Shown: positions 7,392-15,423 of the stretch, in pieces
How positions within the stretch are numbered: position 1 is the first letter of the stretch
Layout of the letters: each line of letters begins with the position of its first letter
From: Avimonoglobus sp965151315
GTDB lineage: Bacteria > Bacillota > Clostridia > UBA1381
Reading direction: 5' to 3'
DNA: 44,436 nucleotides
Assembly: GCA_965151315.1 (NCBI GenBank)
Contig: CBCTZG010000013.1
Location: 1-44,436, forward strand
The notes under the pieces: model-generated
Database searches by the model: none
What the model saw: only the letters and a program-made list of their open reading frames with translations
Told to the model about the DNA's origin: nothing
Program-made: the position numbers and the translations under genes

Positions 7392-8507
7392 TTATTTTCC
7401 CAGAAACCACACCGCCGCTACCCGTAAAAACGCCTGGCAGAACAATTCCCAGCCGGATGGCTTCCGCTCCACCGCCCGGTCGCAAAGCAGCGGGACCGCC
7501 TGGCTCTGGTCGCCCGTCTTGACTTCCATATACCCGATCTTTTCTCCCTGGATTACCGGGCCGGACAAGTTTTCCGCCAAATGGACCACCACCTCCGCTT
7601 TTGGCTGTTCTCCCTTGGGTGAAACCGTTTTCACGTCTTCTCCTACCAGCACCTGCACTGGCTCGCCGGCCACCTCTGTTTCCCGCAGGCAGTCCCCCGC
7701 ATGAAATACCGTTGCCTCCGCATACCGGGAAAACGCGTCGTCCAGCATTCGGGTATGGTCGTTCCAGTCGTCGGGCGCCTGCAGGGTCACGGCAATCACT
7801 TCTACACCGTCCCGCGCCGCCGCGGATACCAGGCAGCGGCCTGTAGCCTTAGTAAACCCGGTTTTTACACCAATGGCGCCGTCGTACAGCTGCAGCATTT
7901 TATTGTGGTTGCCTAAATACAGATCCGCGCCGCCGCCGGCTAATGACACCGTTTTGCTTTTCGTTTTGACAATCTGGCGAAAAGTGTCATTTTTCATTGC
8001 CGCCCGGGTGATCAGAGCCAGGTCATAGGCCGTCGTGTAATGCCCGTCCGCGTCCAGGCCGTTTGGATTTTTGAACTGGGTGTTCTCCGCACCCAATTCC
8101 CGAGCCCGGGCCGTCATCATCTCCGCGAAGATCTCCGCCGTTCCCGCCACATGCTCCGCGATTGCCACCGCCGCGTCATTGCCGGAATTCAGCATAAGCC
8201 CGTACAAAAGATTTTCCATAGTGATCTGATCCCCCGGGTGCAGGTACATAGACGAGCCCTCTTGCATGGACGCGTTCCGGCTTACCGTCACTACATCCTC
8301 TAACCCACAGTTTTCCAGCGCCACCAAAGCCGTCATAATTTTCGTTGTACTGGCCATAGAATGCTGGACATATGCGTTTTTCTCATAGATGACCTCCCCG
8401 GTCTGGGCAAGCATTACACAGGCGTATTCTGCAGAAACCTCCAAGGCCATTGCCCTGGAGTTCCCCAGCAGCAGCATCGCGCAAATGATCAGCAGTGTTT
8501 TTTTCAT
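7392..8507 (-). CDS. D-alanyl-D-alanine carboxypeptidase (PBP5/DacF family)
   Basis: Trims the terminal D-Ala of peptidoglycan stem peptides outside the membrane. The 371 aa begin with a signal peptide (KK then a hydrophobic stretch to about residue 22). The penicillin-binding motifs are all present: STTK (53-56, nucleophile Ser53), SGN (108-110) and KTG (215-217), followed by a C-terminal beta domain typical of PBP5. I start at the ATG at 8507, behind AAGGAAG with 8-nt spacing; a GTG three codons earlier is less likely. DacF-type and vegetative DacA-type enzymes cannot be told apart here, and no sporulation operon adjoins it. Confidence 0.92.
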   Translation of the reverse strand: MKKTLLIICAMLLLGNSRAMALEVSAEYACVMLAQTGEVIYEKNAYVQHSMASTTKIMTALVALENCGLEDVVTVSRNASMQEGSSMYLHPGDQITMENLLYGLMLNSGNDAAVAIAEHVAGTAEIFAEMMTARARELGAENTQFKNPNGLDADGHYTTAYDLALITRAAMKNDTFRQIVKTKSKTVSLAGGGADLYLGNHNKMLQLYDGAIGVKTGFTKATGRCLVSAAARDGVEVIAVTLQAPDDWNDHTRMLDDAFSRYAEATVFHAGDCLRETEVAGEPVQVLVGEDVKTVSPKGEQPKAEVVVHLAENLSGPVIQGEKIGYMEVKTGDQSQAVPLLCDRAVERKPSGWELFCQAFLRVAAVWFLGK

Positions 8508-8587
8508 AATCCGCACTTCCTTTTCTTGTCCTGATCTTTACAATATATGTCCAAGAAAAATGATTCATGCCGGAAAATTACTGTAAA

Positions 8588-9055
8588 TTATAGGGCAGGC
8601 GCCATATAAAGCCGAATCGGTATACTGTCCTCATCCTCTGTCATCGTTAAAAATTCCCATCCACAGCGCTCGTAAAATTTTTCATGATCCGTTACCAGGT
8701 AGAGCCTGGGATAACCCATACACCCCACGTCCCGCCGGGCCATATCCAGCAGCGCTCTGGCGATCCCCTGCTTTCGCCAGGCCGGCTCTACATATAAGGC
8801 GCACAAATTGGGATACAGATCCGTCCGCCGATGGAAATCGTTTTGGATCATGCCCGCGCCGGCGGCGATCGTTCCTGTATGGTCTATTCCCACATACCAT
8901 TGCGGGACGGCGTCCCTGCCGGCGGCAGAAATCCGCATGCTGTTTGCATATGTTTCCGCTGGGATCCCCCATTTCCCGCTGAACCACACCGCCGCTTGTC
9001 CAATTAGCTCCGGATGCTGCCCAATCCGCTTGATTTCTAAAATCTCGTTCCACAT
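8588..9055 (-). CDS. GNAT-family N-acetyltransferase
   Basis: Predicted acetyl-CoA dependent N-acetyltransferase of 155 aa. The core acetyl-CoA loop is visible as RKQGIARALLDMA (about residues 94-106), preceded by the strand LCALYVEPAW and followed by YLVTDHEKFYERCGWEF, the typical end of the fold. The substrate is unknown. The ATG at 9055 is behind GGAGG with 6-nt spacing; a longer reading to 9106 would run into the terminator hairpin of the preceding gene and is rejected. It ends 80 nt before the carboxypeptidase start. Confidence 0.85.
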   Translation of the reverse strand: MWNEILEIKRIGQHPELIGQAAVWFSGKWGIPAETYANSMRISAAGRDAVPQWYVGIDHTGTIAAGAGMIQNDFHRRTDLYPNLCALYVEPAWRKQGIARALLDMARRDVGCMGYPRLYLVTDHEKFYERCGWEFLTMTEDEDSIPIRLYMAPAL

Positions 9056-9073
9056 AGCTTCCCTCCGCAAAGA

Positions 9074-9121
9074 TAAAAGCCCCGCCAGGCAAAGCGTATG
9101 CTTCACCTATGGGCAGGGCCT
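9074..9121 (-). terminator. Terminator after ispH-rpsA
   Basis: Minus-strand hairpin starting 11 nt after the stop codon at 9133. Outer stem AGGCCCTGCC (9112-9121) pairs with GGCGGGGCTT (9078-9087) with two G-U pairs, an inner AAGC/GCTT stem extends it, and a short T run follows. The run is only four T, so efficiency is uncertain. Confidence 0.6.
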
Positions 9122-9132
9122 GTCTTTTTTAA

Positions 9133-11217
9133 TTATTCCGCATCTGTATTCTCTTCTGCCGGAGCAGGTTCCGCTTCTGCATCAGCGGCAGCCTCTTCCG
9201 CTTCCTTAGCCGCCTCGTCCGCAATAAACTTTGCAATATCCACCGGCGCGTCCTCTTCAATCACCGGAGCAGCAGGTGCGGCGGGCTGCTGTTCAGCCTC
9301 CTCCTTCACTTCTTCCGGTGTAGGCGCGATCAGAGCACGGATGCTCAGACTGATTTTTTTCGCGTCCCAGTCAATAGCTGTAATCTTCGCCTCAACCTCT
9401 TCGCCAATGGTCAGCACGTCTTCCGGCTTGCCAATCCGGCGGTCTGCGATCTGGGAAATATGAATCAGGCCGTCTACGTTGGGCATCAGCTGGGCAAATG
9501 CACCGAAGGGCATCATCCGTACAACCGTACACTTAACAATGTCGCCTTCATGATACTGGCTCTTGGCGATAAACCAGGGATCGTCCTCCGCTTTTTTATA
9601 TCCTAAGGAAATCTTCTTGGTTTCCTGGTTCAGGTCTTTGATATATACAGTAACGACATCGCCTTCCTTCACAATTTCAGACGGATGCTTGATTTTATTC
9701 CAGCTCAACTCTGAAATGTGGATCAGGCCGTCTACGCCGCCGATATCCACAAACGCGCCGAAGGACGTCAGGGACTTGACCGTACCGGTATATTCCTTGC
9801 CAACCTCAGCCTCTGCCCAGAACTTTTCCTCGATTGCCTTTTTCTCTTCCTCCAGCACGGACTTGATGGAGCCAACAACACGCTTCCTTCTCTCGTCAAT
9901 CTCAATAATCCGCAGCCGGACATCTGTATTGAGCAGGCTTTCCAAATCCTGAACAAAACGCAGGGCCGCCTGCCTGGCCGGTACAAAAATCTGATAGGAT
10001 TCCGCCAGCGCGATGACGCCGCCCTTAACGGCACGGATGATCTTCGCGTCTAAAATAGCGTTGTTTTCATAAGCCTCCTTGATTTTGTTCCAGCTTTCCA
10101 TAGCGACAAGCTTTTTCCTAGAAAGAACAACTTTGCCTTCCGCATCGTTTACGCCTACAACGTAAACCTTGATCGTATCGCCGATCTGAACCAGATCGGA
10201 TACCTTTGCGAACGGATCGTCTGTGAGCTGGTCCGCCGCGAGCTGACCATTGTACTTAAAACCGCCCAGATCCACAATGATTTCATTGCCCCGGATCTCT
10301 ACAACCTTGCCTTCAACAATGTCCCCATTGTTTAAGGTTTTGGTGTCGTACTGCTCAAACAGTTCCGCAAAGTTTTCTTCGTTTTTCATTTTTTCGTCCA
10401 TCGTTGTAAAAACCTCCTCGATAATACTCCCGGGCGTGGAAGCGCCGGCAGTAATACCTATCTTTTTATTATAATATATATTTTGAGGAATATCCTCAAA
10501 AGTTTCGATGAAATAGGTGGCGGGGCAGTTCGCCTTAGCGATTTCGTAAAGCTTCTGCGTATTGGAGCTCTCCCGTCCGCCGACCACAAACATCACATCC
10601 GACCGCCGGGACAAACGGTCCGTTTCCGTCTGCCGCTCTTTAGTCGCATTACATATTGTATCAAAAACTATAGCCTTTTGGCAAGTGTTTTTCACAATTC
10701 GTACGATTTCACTAAAAATTTCTCGATTTATTGTCGTTTGTGCTACAATACATACATCCATTTCAGCATATTTTTCGAAATTCCGGGGCAGATCCCGATA
10801 AACAATCAATGCTTTGCCGCCGCACCAGCCATTGATCCCCATTACCTCCGGATGCTTTTCATCGCCTACAATGATGATCTGATACCCTTTTTCAGCATGC
10901 GCCCGGACGATTTTATGGATCTTCTCCACAAACGGACAGGTCAGGTCAATATAGGCAAGCCCCCGAGCCTGAATTTTTTGCATTACGTCTTCCCCTACCC
11001 CATGGGTCCGGATCACCACCGTAACGCCGTCGGGGATCGCTTCCACTGACGGGTACGCCCGTACGCCCCGCCGGGCCAGATCATCCACCACCTGCCGGTT
11101 GTGGATCAGCGCCCCCAGGGTGGCCAGCGGCTGGCCGGCCTCTGCCAGCCGGTAAACCTCGTCTACCGCCCGGCGGACACCATAGCAAAACCCGGCTGTC
11201 TTGGCAATTTCGATCAT
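9133..11217 (-). CDS. ispH: Bifunctional IspH (HMBPP reductase) - ribosomal protein S1 fusion
   Basis: The N-terminal about 280 aa are 4-hydroxy-3-methylbut-2-enyl diphosphate reductase, the last step of the MEP isoprenoid pathway. The three iron-sulfur cysteines are Cys11 (GFCYG), Cys94 (LTCPF) and Cys189 (TICNAT), with the catalytic HPE at about 122-124. From about 300 to 650 follow four S1 RNA-binding domains (for example the repeats beginning VEGKVVEIRGNEIIVDLGG and VKSLTSFGAFVDIGG), then an acidic Ala/Glu tail. Total length is 694 aa. The frame is continuous, so this is a true fusion, known from many Clostridia. The start overlaps the plsC stop (ATGA). It presumably provides the cell's S1-like function, since no separate rpsA is visible here. 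Confidence 0.95.
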   Translation of the reverse strand: MIEIAKTAGFCYGVRRAVDEVYRLAEAGQPLATLGALIHNRQVVDDLARRGVRAYPSVEAIPDGVTVVIRTHGVGEDVMQKIQARGLAYIDLTCPFVEKIHKIVRAHAEKGYQIIIVGDEKHPEVMGINGWCGGKALIVYRDLPRNFEKYAEMDVCIVAQTTINREIFSEIVRIVKNTCQKAIVFDTICNATKERQTETDRLSRRSDVMFVVGGRESSNTQKLYEIAKANCPATYFIETFEDIPQNIYYNKKIGITAGASTPGSIIEEVFTTMDEKMKNEENFAELFEQYDTKTLNNGDIVEGKVVEIRGNEIIVDLGGFKYNGQLAADQLTDDPFAKVSDLVQIGDTIKVYVVGVNDAEGKVVLSRKKLVAMESWNKIKEAYENNAILDAKIIRAVKGGVIALAESYQIFVPARQAALRFVQDLESLLNTDVRLRIIEIDERRKRVVGSIKSVLEEEKKAIEEKFWAEAEVGKEYTGTVKSLTSFGAFVDIGGVDGLIHISELSWNKIKHPSEIVKEGDVVTVYIKDLNQETKKISLGYKKAEDDPWFIAKSQYHEGDIVKCTVVRMMPFGAFAQLMPNVDGLIHISQIADRRIGKPEDVLTIGEEVEAKITAIDWDAKKISLSIRALIAPTPEEVKEEAEQQPAAPAAPVIEEDAPVDIAKFIADEAAKEAEEAAADAEAEPAPAEENTDAE

Positions 11218-11819
11218 TTTCCAGCCTCCCGCTTCGGATCGCCGGCGCCCAGGGCCCGCATCGTCCGCAGCATTTCATCGCTGAGCTGCTGGAGCTGCTC
11301 CATGACGACCTTTTCCTCATAGTATGTATCGTAATAAATCGGCGGCCCAAAATGTACCGTGATCCTACCCAGCCATTGATATTTCCCAGAAATATACGTA
11401 GGGATCACCGGTACCTGCCCCCGGATAGCAAGCATCACCACTCCCGGCTTGGCCGATACAAATTCGCCTTCCCGGACACGCTTGCCCTCGGGGAACATGG
11501 CTACGATATGCCCGGCCTTAAGCTTACCCAATGCCGCCTTGATGGCACCGATATCCCCCTTGCCCCGATGGACAGGAAACGCGCCTAAGCTTGTAATCAG
11601 CTTTCCCAGGAGCTTATTGTCAAACAATTCTGATTTGGCCATAAACCGAAGTTTTCGGGGGGCTGTAATCCCGGAGATCACCACGTCCCAGTTGCTTCTG
11701 TGGTTTACCGCCAAAATCCCTCCGCCGACTGCAGGTACGTTTTCCAAGCCAACGACCCGGATGCGAAAGACCAGATGGAGAAGTCCGCGCAGGATCACCC
11801 GTGCAATTTGATAAAACAT
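11214..11819 (-). CDS. plsC: 1-acylglycerol-3-phosphate O-acyltransferase
   Basis: Makes phosphatidic acid from lysophosphatidic acid at the inner face of the membrane. The 201 aa carry the acyltransferase motifs: NHRSNWD (NHX4D, about 39-45) near the N-terminus and FPEGKRVREG in the middle. An N-terminal hydrophobic segment (IARVILRGLLHLVF) can sit in the membrane. It begins 2 nt after the cmk stop and overlaps ispH by 4 nt, so expression is tightly coupled. The cmk-plsC-ispH/rpsA order is common in Clostridia. Confidence 0.93.
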   Translation of the reverse strand: MFYQIARVILRGLLHLVFRIRVVGLENVPAVGGGILAVNHRSNWDVVISGITAPRKLRFMAKSELFDNKLLGKLITSLGAFPVHRGKGDIGAIKAALGKLKAGHIVAMFPEGKRVREGEFVSAKPGVVMLAIRGQVPVIPTYISGKYQWLGRITVHFGPPIYYDTYYEEKVVMEQLQQLSDEMLRTMRALGAGDPKREAGK

Positions 11820-11821
11820 AT

Positions 11822-12502
11822 TTATTCCGCCCCCAATTTTCCTTGAATCAAATTGGAAATATGCGCCACTACCCCGTCAAAATCCATATTGGAGCTATCT
11901 ACCAGCACGGCGTCTACCGCCTGCCTAAGCGGCGCGAATTCCCGTTCGCTGTCGTTTTTATCCCGGTATTGGATGTCCCGTTTTACCGTTTCAAAATCCG
12001 CAGCTTCACCCTTTTGGGCCATTTCCGCCAGCCGGCGCCGGGCCCGGACATCTACGGAGGCGGTCAGGAAGATTTTTAGATCCGCGTCCGGCAAGACATA
12101 GGTACCGATGTCCCGCCCGTCCATGATGACCGGATTGTTTTTAGCCAGCATCCGCTGCAGCTCCACCAGCTTCAAACGCACCGCCGGGATCACCGCGATA
12201 TCCGAGGCTCCCCGGCTCACGTCCGCCTCCCGAATCCGGGCCGTTACGTCTTTCCCGTTTAAGTATATCCGCTGGACGCCGTCGGTATACCGCATGTCGA
12301 TTTGGATATTGTCTAACTCGGGGGCCAGCGCATCCTCTGTGATCGGGATTCCCTGTTCTATAGCATACAGCGCCGCCGAACGGTACATAGCCCCGGTATC
12401 AATATATACCAGGCCAAAGGCTTTCGCACATGCCTTGGACACTGAGCTTTTCCCTGCGCCGGCTGGACCGTCTACCGCAATACAAATATTTTTCAATTCC
12501 AT
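11822..12502 (-). CDS. cmk: Cytidylate kinase
   Basis: Phosphorylates CMP and dCMP. The 226-aa length matches the family when translation starts at the ATG at 12502 (MELKNICIAVDGPAGAGKSS); an upstream alternative start at 12580 would overlap aroH and is rejected. The P-loop DGPAGAGKSS is at 11-20 and the nucleotide-binding region DTGAMYR follows. MDGRDIGTYVLPDADLKIFL is the typical central segment. The Shine-Dalgarno signal is weak, suggesting translational coupling to aroH 16 nt upstream. Confidence 0.95.
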   Translation of the reverse strand: MELKNICIAVDGPAGAGKSSVSKACAKAFGLVYIDTGAMYRSAALYAIEQGIPITEDALAPELDNIQIDMRYTDGVQRIYLNGKDVTARIREADVSRGASDIAVIPAVRLKLVELQRMLAKNNPVIMDGRDIGTYVLPDADLKIFLTASVDVRARRRLAEMAQKGEAADFETVKRDIQYRDKNDSEREFAPLRQAVDAVLVDSSNMDFDGVVAHISNLIQGKLGAE

Positions 12503-12518
12503 CACCGTTTCTGTTGAT

Positions 12519-12878
12519 TTATTGGGCCAGATCCGGGCGCAGCCGCACCGCTTCCCGGAGATACACATGCCGGATCTCATCTAACCCCTTTTCCGTATTG
12601 AACTGGATCAAAACACGGACACATTTAGGCAGGGCTCCCGCCACCGGGATCTCCTGCATGCACATTAACGGCACGTTGGTGATCCCCATCTGCCGGGCCG
12701 CCACCGCTGGGAATACCGCATCCAAATCCGGCGTCAGGGTGAAAATCATGTTCACCATATCCGCCGCCGGAATCGCGTTCCGTTCAAAAATCGTTTTTAA
12801 CATTGCTTCCGTTGCCTGCAGGATCTCTTCCCGGCTGTTTTCTTCTACCGTTATCGCTCCCCGCACCGCTCGAACCAT
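12519..12878 (-). CDS. aroH: Chorismate mutase, monofunctional AroH type
   Basis: Converts chorismate to prephenate for phenylalanine and tyrosine synthesis. The 119 aa align with the B. subtilis trimeric AroH along the whole length. Active-site residues are in place: Arg6 (RAVRGA), Cys73/Glu76 (CMQE) and Arg88 (CVRVLIQF), plus the C-terminal HVYLREAVRLRPD. The ATG at 12878 follows GTGAGG; a GTG three codons upstream is less likely. It sits alone among non-aromatic genes, between hutP-like and cmk. Confidence 0.94.
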   Translation of the reverse strand: MVRAVRGAITVEENSREEILQATEAMLKTIFERNAIPAADMVNMIFTLTPDLDAVFPAVAARQMGITNVPLMCMQEIPVAGALPKCVRVLIQFNTEKGLDEIRHVYLREAVRLRPDLAQ

Positions 12879-12891
12879 ATTCCTCACCCCT

Positions 12892-13305
12892 TCATATCAC
12901 CCGGTGGCCCAGCCCGATCACAACATCGTTGAGATTCAAAAGCCCCACCGCGAAAAATACGCAGACTGTAATGTGGTCGTCCACCCGGGAAATACCAATT
13001 TTTCCGCCCAGGTTCAGACCAATGGCCTTATTGAGGATCTGCATCACCGCTTCGTGAGCCGCGCCTGCGACGGCGCCCTCCTCTCCGTGGGTTTCCCCAA
13101 TCACGCCTTCCCGCCGGGCCGCCACCACCGCCCGCTCCAAAATTTTAGGGACAGACGCCGCGAATTCGCCGCCATAGTCAATAGCTACGCTCTTGATCCC
13201 CAGCCGCAGGAAATCCGCCTGGAGCTGTTTTTCCTCCGCCCTGTCCCTGGACATCGCCATTTGCACCGCCGCCTTGGCCGCGTCCTTGCTTCCCATTTCC
13301 ATCAT
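12892..13305 (-). CDS. HutP-family protein
   Basis: Resembles HutP, the L-histidine and Mg2+ dependent RNA-binding antiterminator of the B. subtilis hut operon, in its clostridial version (137 aa). The shared pattern is GVI.E.H.EE.A..GA.HEA (about 68-86) and a C-terminal GLGHRVI. Histidines at 73, 84 and 134 correspond to the region that binds metal and histidine in HutP. The C-terminal half HITVCVFFAVGLLNLNDVVIGLGH is well conserved in clostridial homologues. No hut genes are nearby; it lies between the flavoprotein and aroH genes, 13-14 nt from each. RNA target and ligand are unknown here. Two ATGs are possible (13305 and 13302). Confidence 0.85.
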   Translation of the reverse strand: MMEMGSKDAAKAAVQMAMSRDRAEEKQLQADFLRLGIKSVAIDYGGEFAASVPKILERAVVAARREGVIGETHGEEGAVAGAAHEAVMQILNKAIGLNLGGKIGISRVDDHITVCVFFAVGLLNLNDVVIGLGHRVI

Positions 13306-13319
13306 ACAATCCCTACTTT

Positions 13320-14546
13320 CTACGCGTTGTCCCCAGCCAGCCAGCCTGTGGAAAACGCGATCTGTAAATTAAACCCCCCCGTATAGGCGTCCACGTCGAT
13401 GACCTCTCCTGCAAAATACAAGCCGGGAACCAGCTTAGAAGCCATGGTAGAGGGGTCAATCTCTCCTACCCGGATCCCCCCGGCGGTAACAATGGCCTCC
13501 TCAATCGGCCGGAAGCCTGCCACGTGCAGCGGCAGCGCCTTCAAAAGGCCCCCAAGGACACCCCTCTCCGCCCGGGTAATGGAATTGACCTCCCGATGGG
13601 GATCAATCCCAGATAATCCTATTATAACAGGTATTAAGGCTTTGGGCAAGAGTTCATCCAAAGCATTTTGCAAATGTTTCCGGGAAAACGCCGTAAAATC
13701 CCGAAGGATCCGTTTATCCAGCTGTTCCGGAGACAAAGCCGGCTTTAGGTCAATCGTAATTTTGTACTGCCGCCGTTCCGGGTCCCGGAGATGGGCTGAG
13801 GCGGACAGCACAATAGGGCCGCTGATCCCAAAATGGGTAAACAGCATTTCCCCAAAATCTGTATAAACCTTTTTCCCTTTTTCGTCATACGCTGTTAGTT
13901 CCACGTTTCGCAGAGAAAGTCCCATCAGCCCCTCCACCCACTTTTCCCGGGTCACGATCGGGATCAGGGACGGCTTAGGGGGGATCACCGTATGGCCGGC
14001 TGCCGCCGCCATCCGGTAGCCATCGCCAGTAGAACCGGTCAAGGGATAGGATTTCCCACCGGTGGCAAGAATGACACTGTCACATTCCACAGGCCCTTTG
14101 TCCGTATCCACGCCGGCAACCCTGCCTTCCCGGATAATCAATTTCTTTGCCTTGGCTTGCAGTAAGCGGACATTATCCCGCAGCGCATACCGCCCCAGCG
14201 CTTCCGCCACATCCCGGGCGGAATCCGAAACCGGGAACACCCGGCCCCCGCGTTCCGTTTTGACTGGTACGCCCAGCCGCTCCAGCAAGCAGATCATATC
14301 CTGGTTGGTAAAGGTATAAAAGGCGCTGTACAAAAATTTCCCGTTTGTGGGGACATTTTGGATAAAGTCCTCCATTTCCGCGCTGTTGGTAATATTGCAC
14401 CGGCCCTTGCCGGTGATCCGCAGCTTTTTTCCCAGCAGGCTGTTTTGTTCAATCAAAATTACCCGGCCGCCCTGCTCTGCCGCCCGGCCGCAGGCCATAA
14501 GCCCCGCCGCGCCGCCGCCGACAACCGCTGCCGTTCTGTCCTTCAT
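13320..14546 (-). CDS. BaiN/YhiN (HI0933)-like FAD-dependent oxidoreductase
   Basis: Flavoprotein of 408 aa with an N-terminal dinucleotide-binding fold (VVGGGAAGLMACGRAAEQGG, about 8-27) and the C-terminal family block GGIRVGEIDPSTMASKLVPG followed by GLYFAGEVIDVDAYTGGFNLQIAFSTG. This family is annotated as aminoacetone oxidase-like or BaiN; the reaction is not settled for most members, and bile-acid activity cannot be claimed from sequence. It overlaps the upstream regulator gene by 4 nt (ATGA) and is placed, as often in Clostridia, ahead of cmk-plsC-ispH. Confidence 0.88.
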   Translation of the reverse strand: MKDRTAAVVGGGAAGLMACGRAAEQGGRVILIEQNSLLGKKLRITGKGRCNITNSAEMEDFIQNVPTNGKFLYSAFYTFTNQDMICLLERLGVPVKTERGGRVFPVSDSARDVAEALGRYALRDNVRLLQAKAKKLIIREGRVAGVDTDKGPVECDSVILATGGKSYPLTGSTGDGYRMAAAAGHTVIPPKPSLIPIVTREKWVEGLMGLSLRNVELTAYDEKGKKVYTDFGEMLFTHFGISGPIVLSASAHLRDPERRQYKITIDLKPALSPEQLDKRILRDFTAFSRKHLQNALDELLPKALIPVIIGLSGIDPHREVNSITRAERGVLGGLLKALPLHVAGFRPIEEAIVTAGGIRVGEIDPSTMASKLVPGLYFAGEVIDVDAYTGGFNLQIAFSTGWLAGDNA

Positions 14547-15400
14547 TCTTTATCGTAAACCTCGTATTCTTCCCAAATCGTTTCCAGCCGCTCAAAGCTG
14601 TCCCGGATCTCATGCTTCTTCTTCATGCCCACCGCCACAATCAAAGCGTTCATGACGGAAAACGGCGCTACCAGCGAATCCACAAAGGAGTCCATATCGC
14701 TGCGGGCGATCAGGCAATAGTCAGAGAGCCGGACGATGGGCGAATGGACGCTGTCGGTAATGCCTACAACCGCCGCGCCCCGCTTTCTGGCGTACTCCAG
14801 CGCCTTCAGGATATTTTTGGAATAGCGGGGGAAGCTCATTCCCAAAACCACGTCTCCCTGGCCTGCCCAAAGCAGCTGTTCAAAAATATCATCCATGCCG
14901 GTTGTATTGATCAGCCGTACATTTTCAAACAACAGGTTAAAGTAAAAGCCGGCAAACGAAGCCAGCGCCGCCGCGCTGCGCACACCGGTGATATAAATAT
15001 TTTTTGCCCGCAGAAGGGCCTCTACGGCCCCGTCAAACTGGGACCGGTCAATTTCCGACAATGTTTTTTCAATTTTGTCTACGTCGGATTTCAATACGGC
15101 AGTGAGGATGTGGTCGTCCCCCATACGCCGGGAGGCGATCTCCATCCGCTGCAGGGACGTCAGCTGCGCCCGGGTCACCTCCTGGAGCCGTTTTTGCAGC
15201 TTCTGATAGCCGTCAAAGCCCAGCTCCGCCGCAAACCGTACTACCGTAGACTCGCTGACGCCCACTGCGGCGGCCAGCGCGGCAGCGGTCATATACGCGG
15301 CGCTGTCATAGTTTTCAAGGATATAGTCCGCAATGATCCGCTGGCGCTTGCTGAACTCCCCCCGGTTCGCTTTGATATAGGAAATAATATCGGTTTCCAT
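14543..15400 (-). CDS. RpiR/MurR-family transcriptional regulator
   Basis: DNA-binding regulator of 285 aa: an N-terminal HTH_6 domain (about 8-70, with YMTAAALAAAVGVSESTVVRF as the helix-turn-helix) and a C-terminal SIS phosphosugar-binding domain (about 115-240, GVRSAAALASF...GMSFPRYSKN). RpiR regulators usually sense sugar phosphates. The effector and target are unknown; the immediately upstream solute-binding lipoprotein is the obvious candidate target. I start at the ATG at 15400, which has GGGG 8 nt upstream; a TTG at 15427 overlapping the lipoprotein stop is possible but weaker. Confidence 0.9.
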   Translation of the reverse strand: METDIISYIKANRGEFSKRQRIIADYILENYDSAAYMTAAALAAAVGVSESTVVRFAAELGFDGYQKLQKRLQEVTRAQLTSLQRMEIASRRMGDDHILTAVLKSDVDKIEKTLSEIDRSQFDGAVEALLRAKNIYITGVRSAAALASFAGFYFNLLFENVRLINTTGMDDIFEQLLWAGQGDVVLGMSFPRYSKNILKALEYARKRGAAVVGITDSVHSPIVRLSDYCLIARSDMDSFVDSLVAPFSVMNALIVAVGMKKKHEIRDSFERLETIWEEYEVYDKE

Positions 15401-15423
15401 TTTTTGATCCCCTTCCACAGCCG

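Noticed and set aside
12430..13386. 318-codon plus-strand open frame opposite cmk, aroH and the hutP-like gene
   Set aside because: All three minus-strand genes are clearly recognisable; the antisense product is compositionally biased and unrecognisable.
13320..14546. Bile-acid reductase (BaiN) with assigned function
   Set aside because: The family is broad and widely conserved; nothing in the neighbourhood concerns bile acids, so only the flavoprotein family is claimed.
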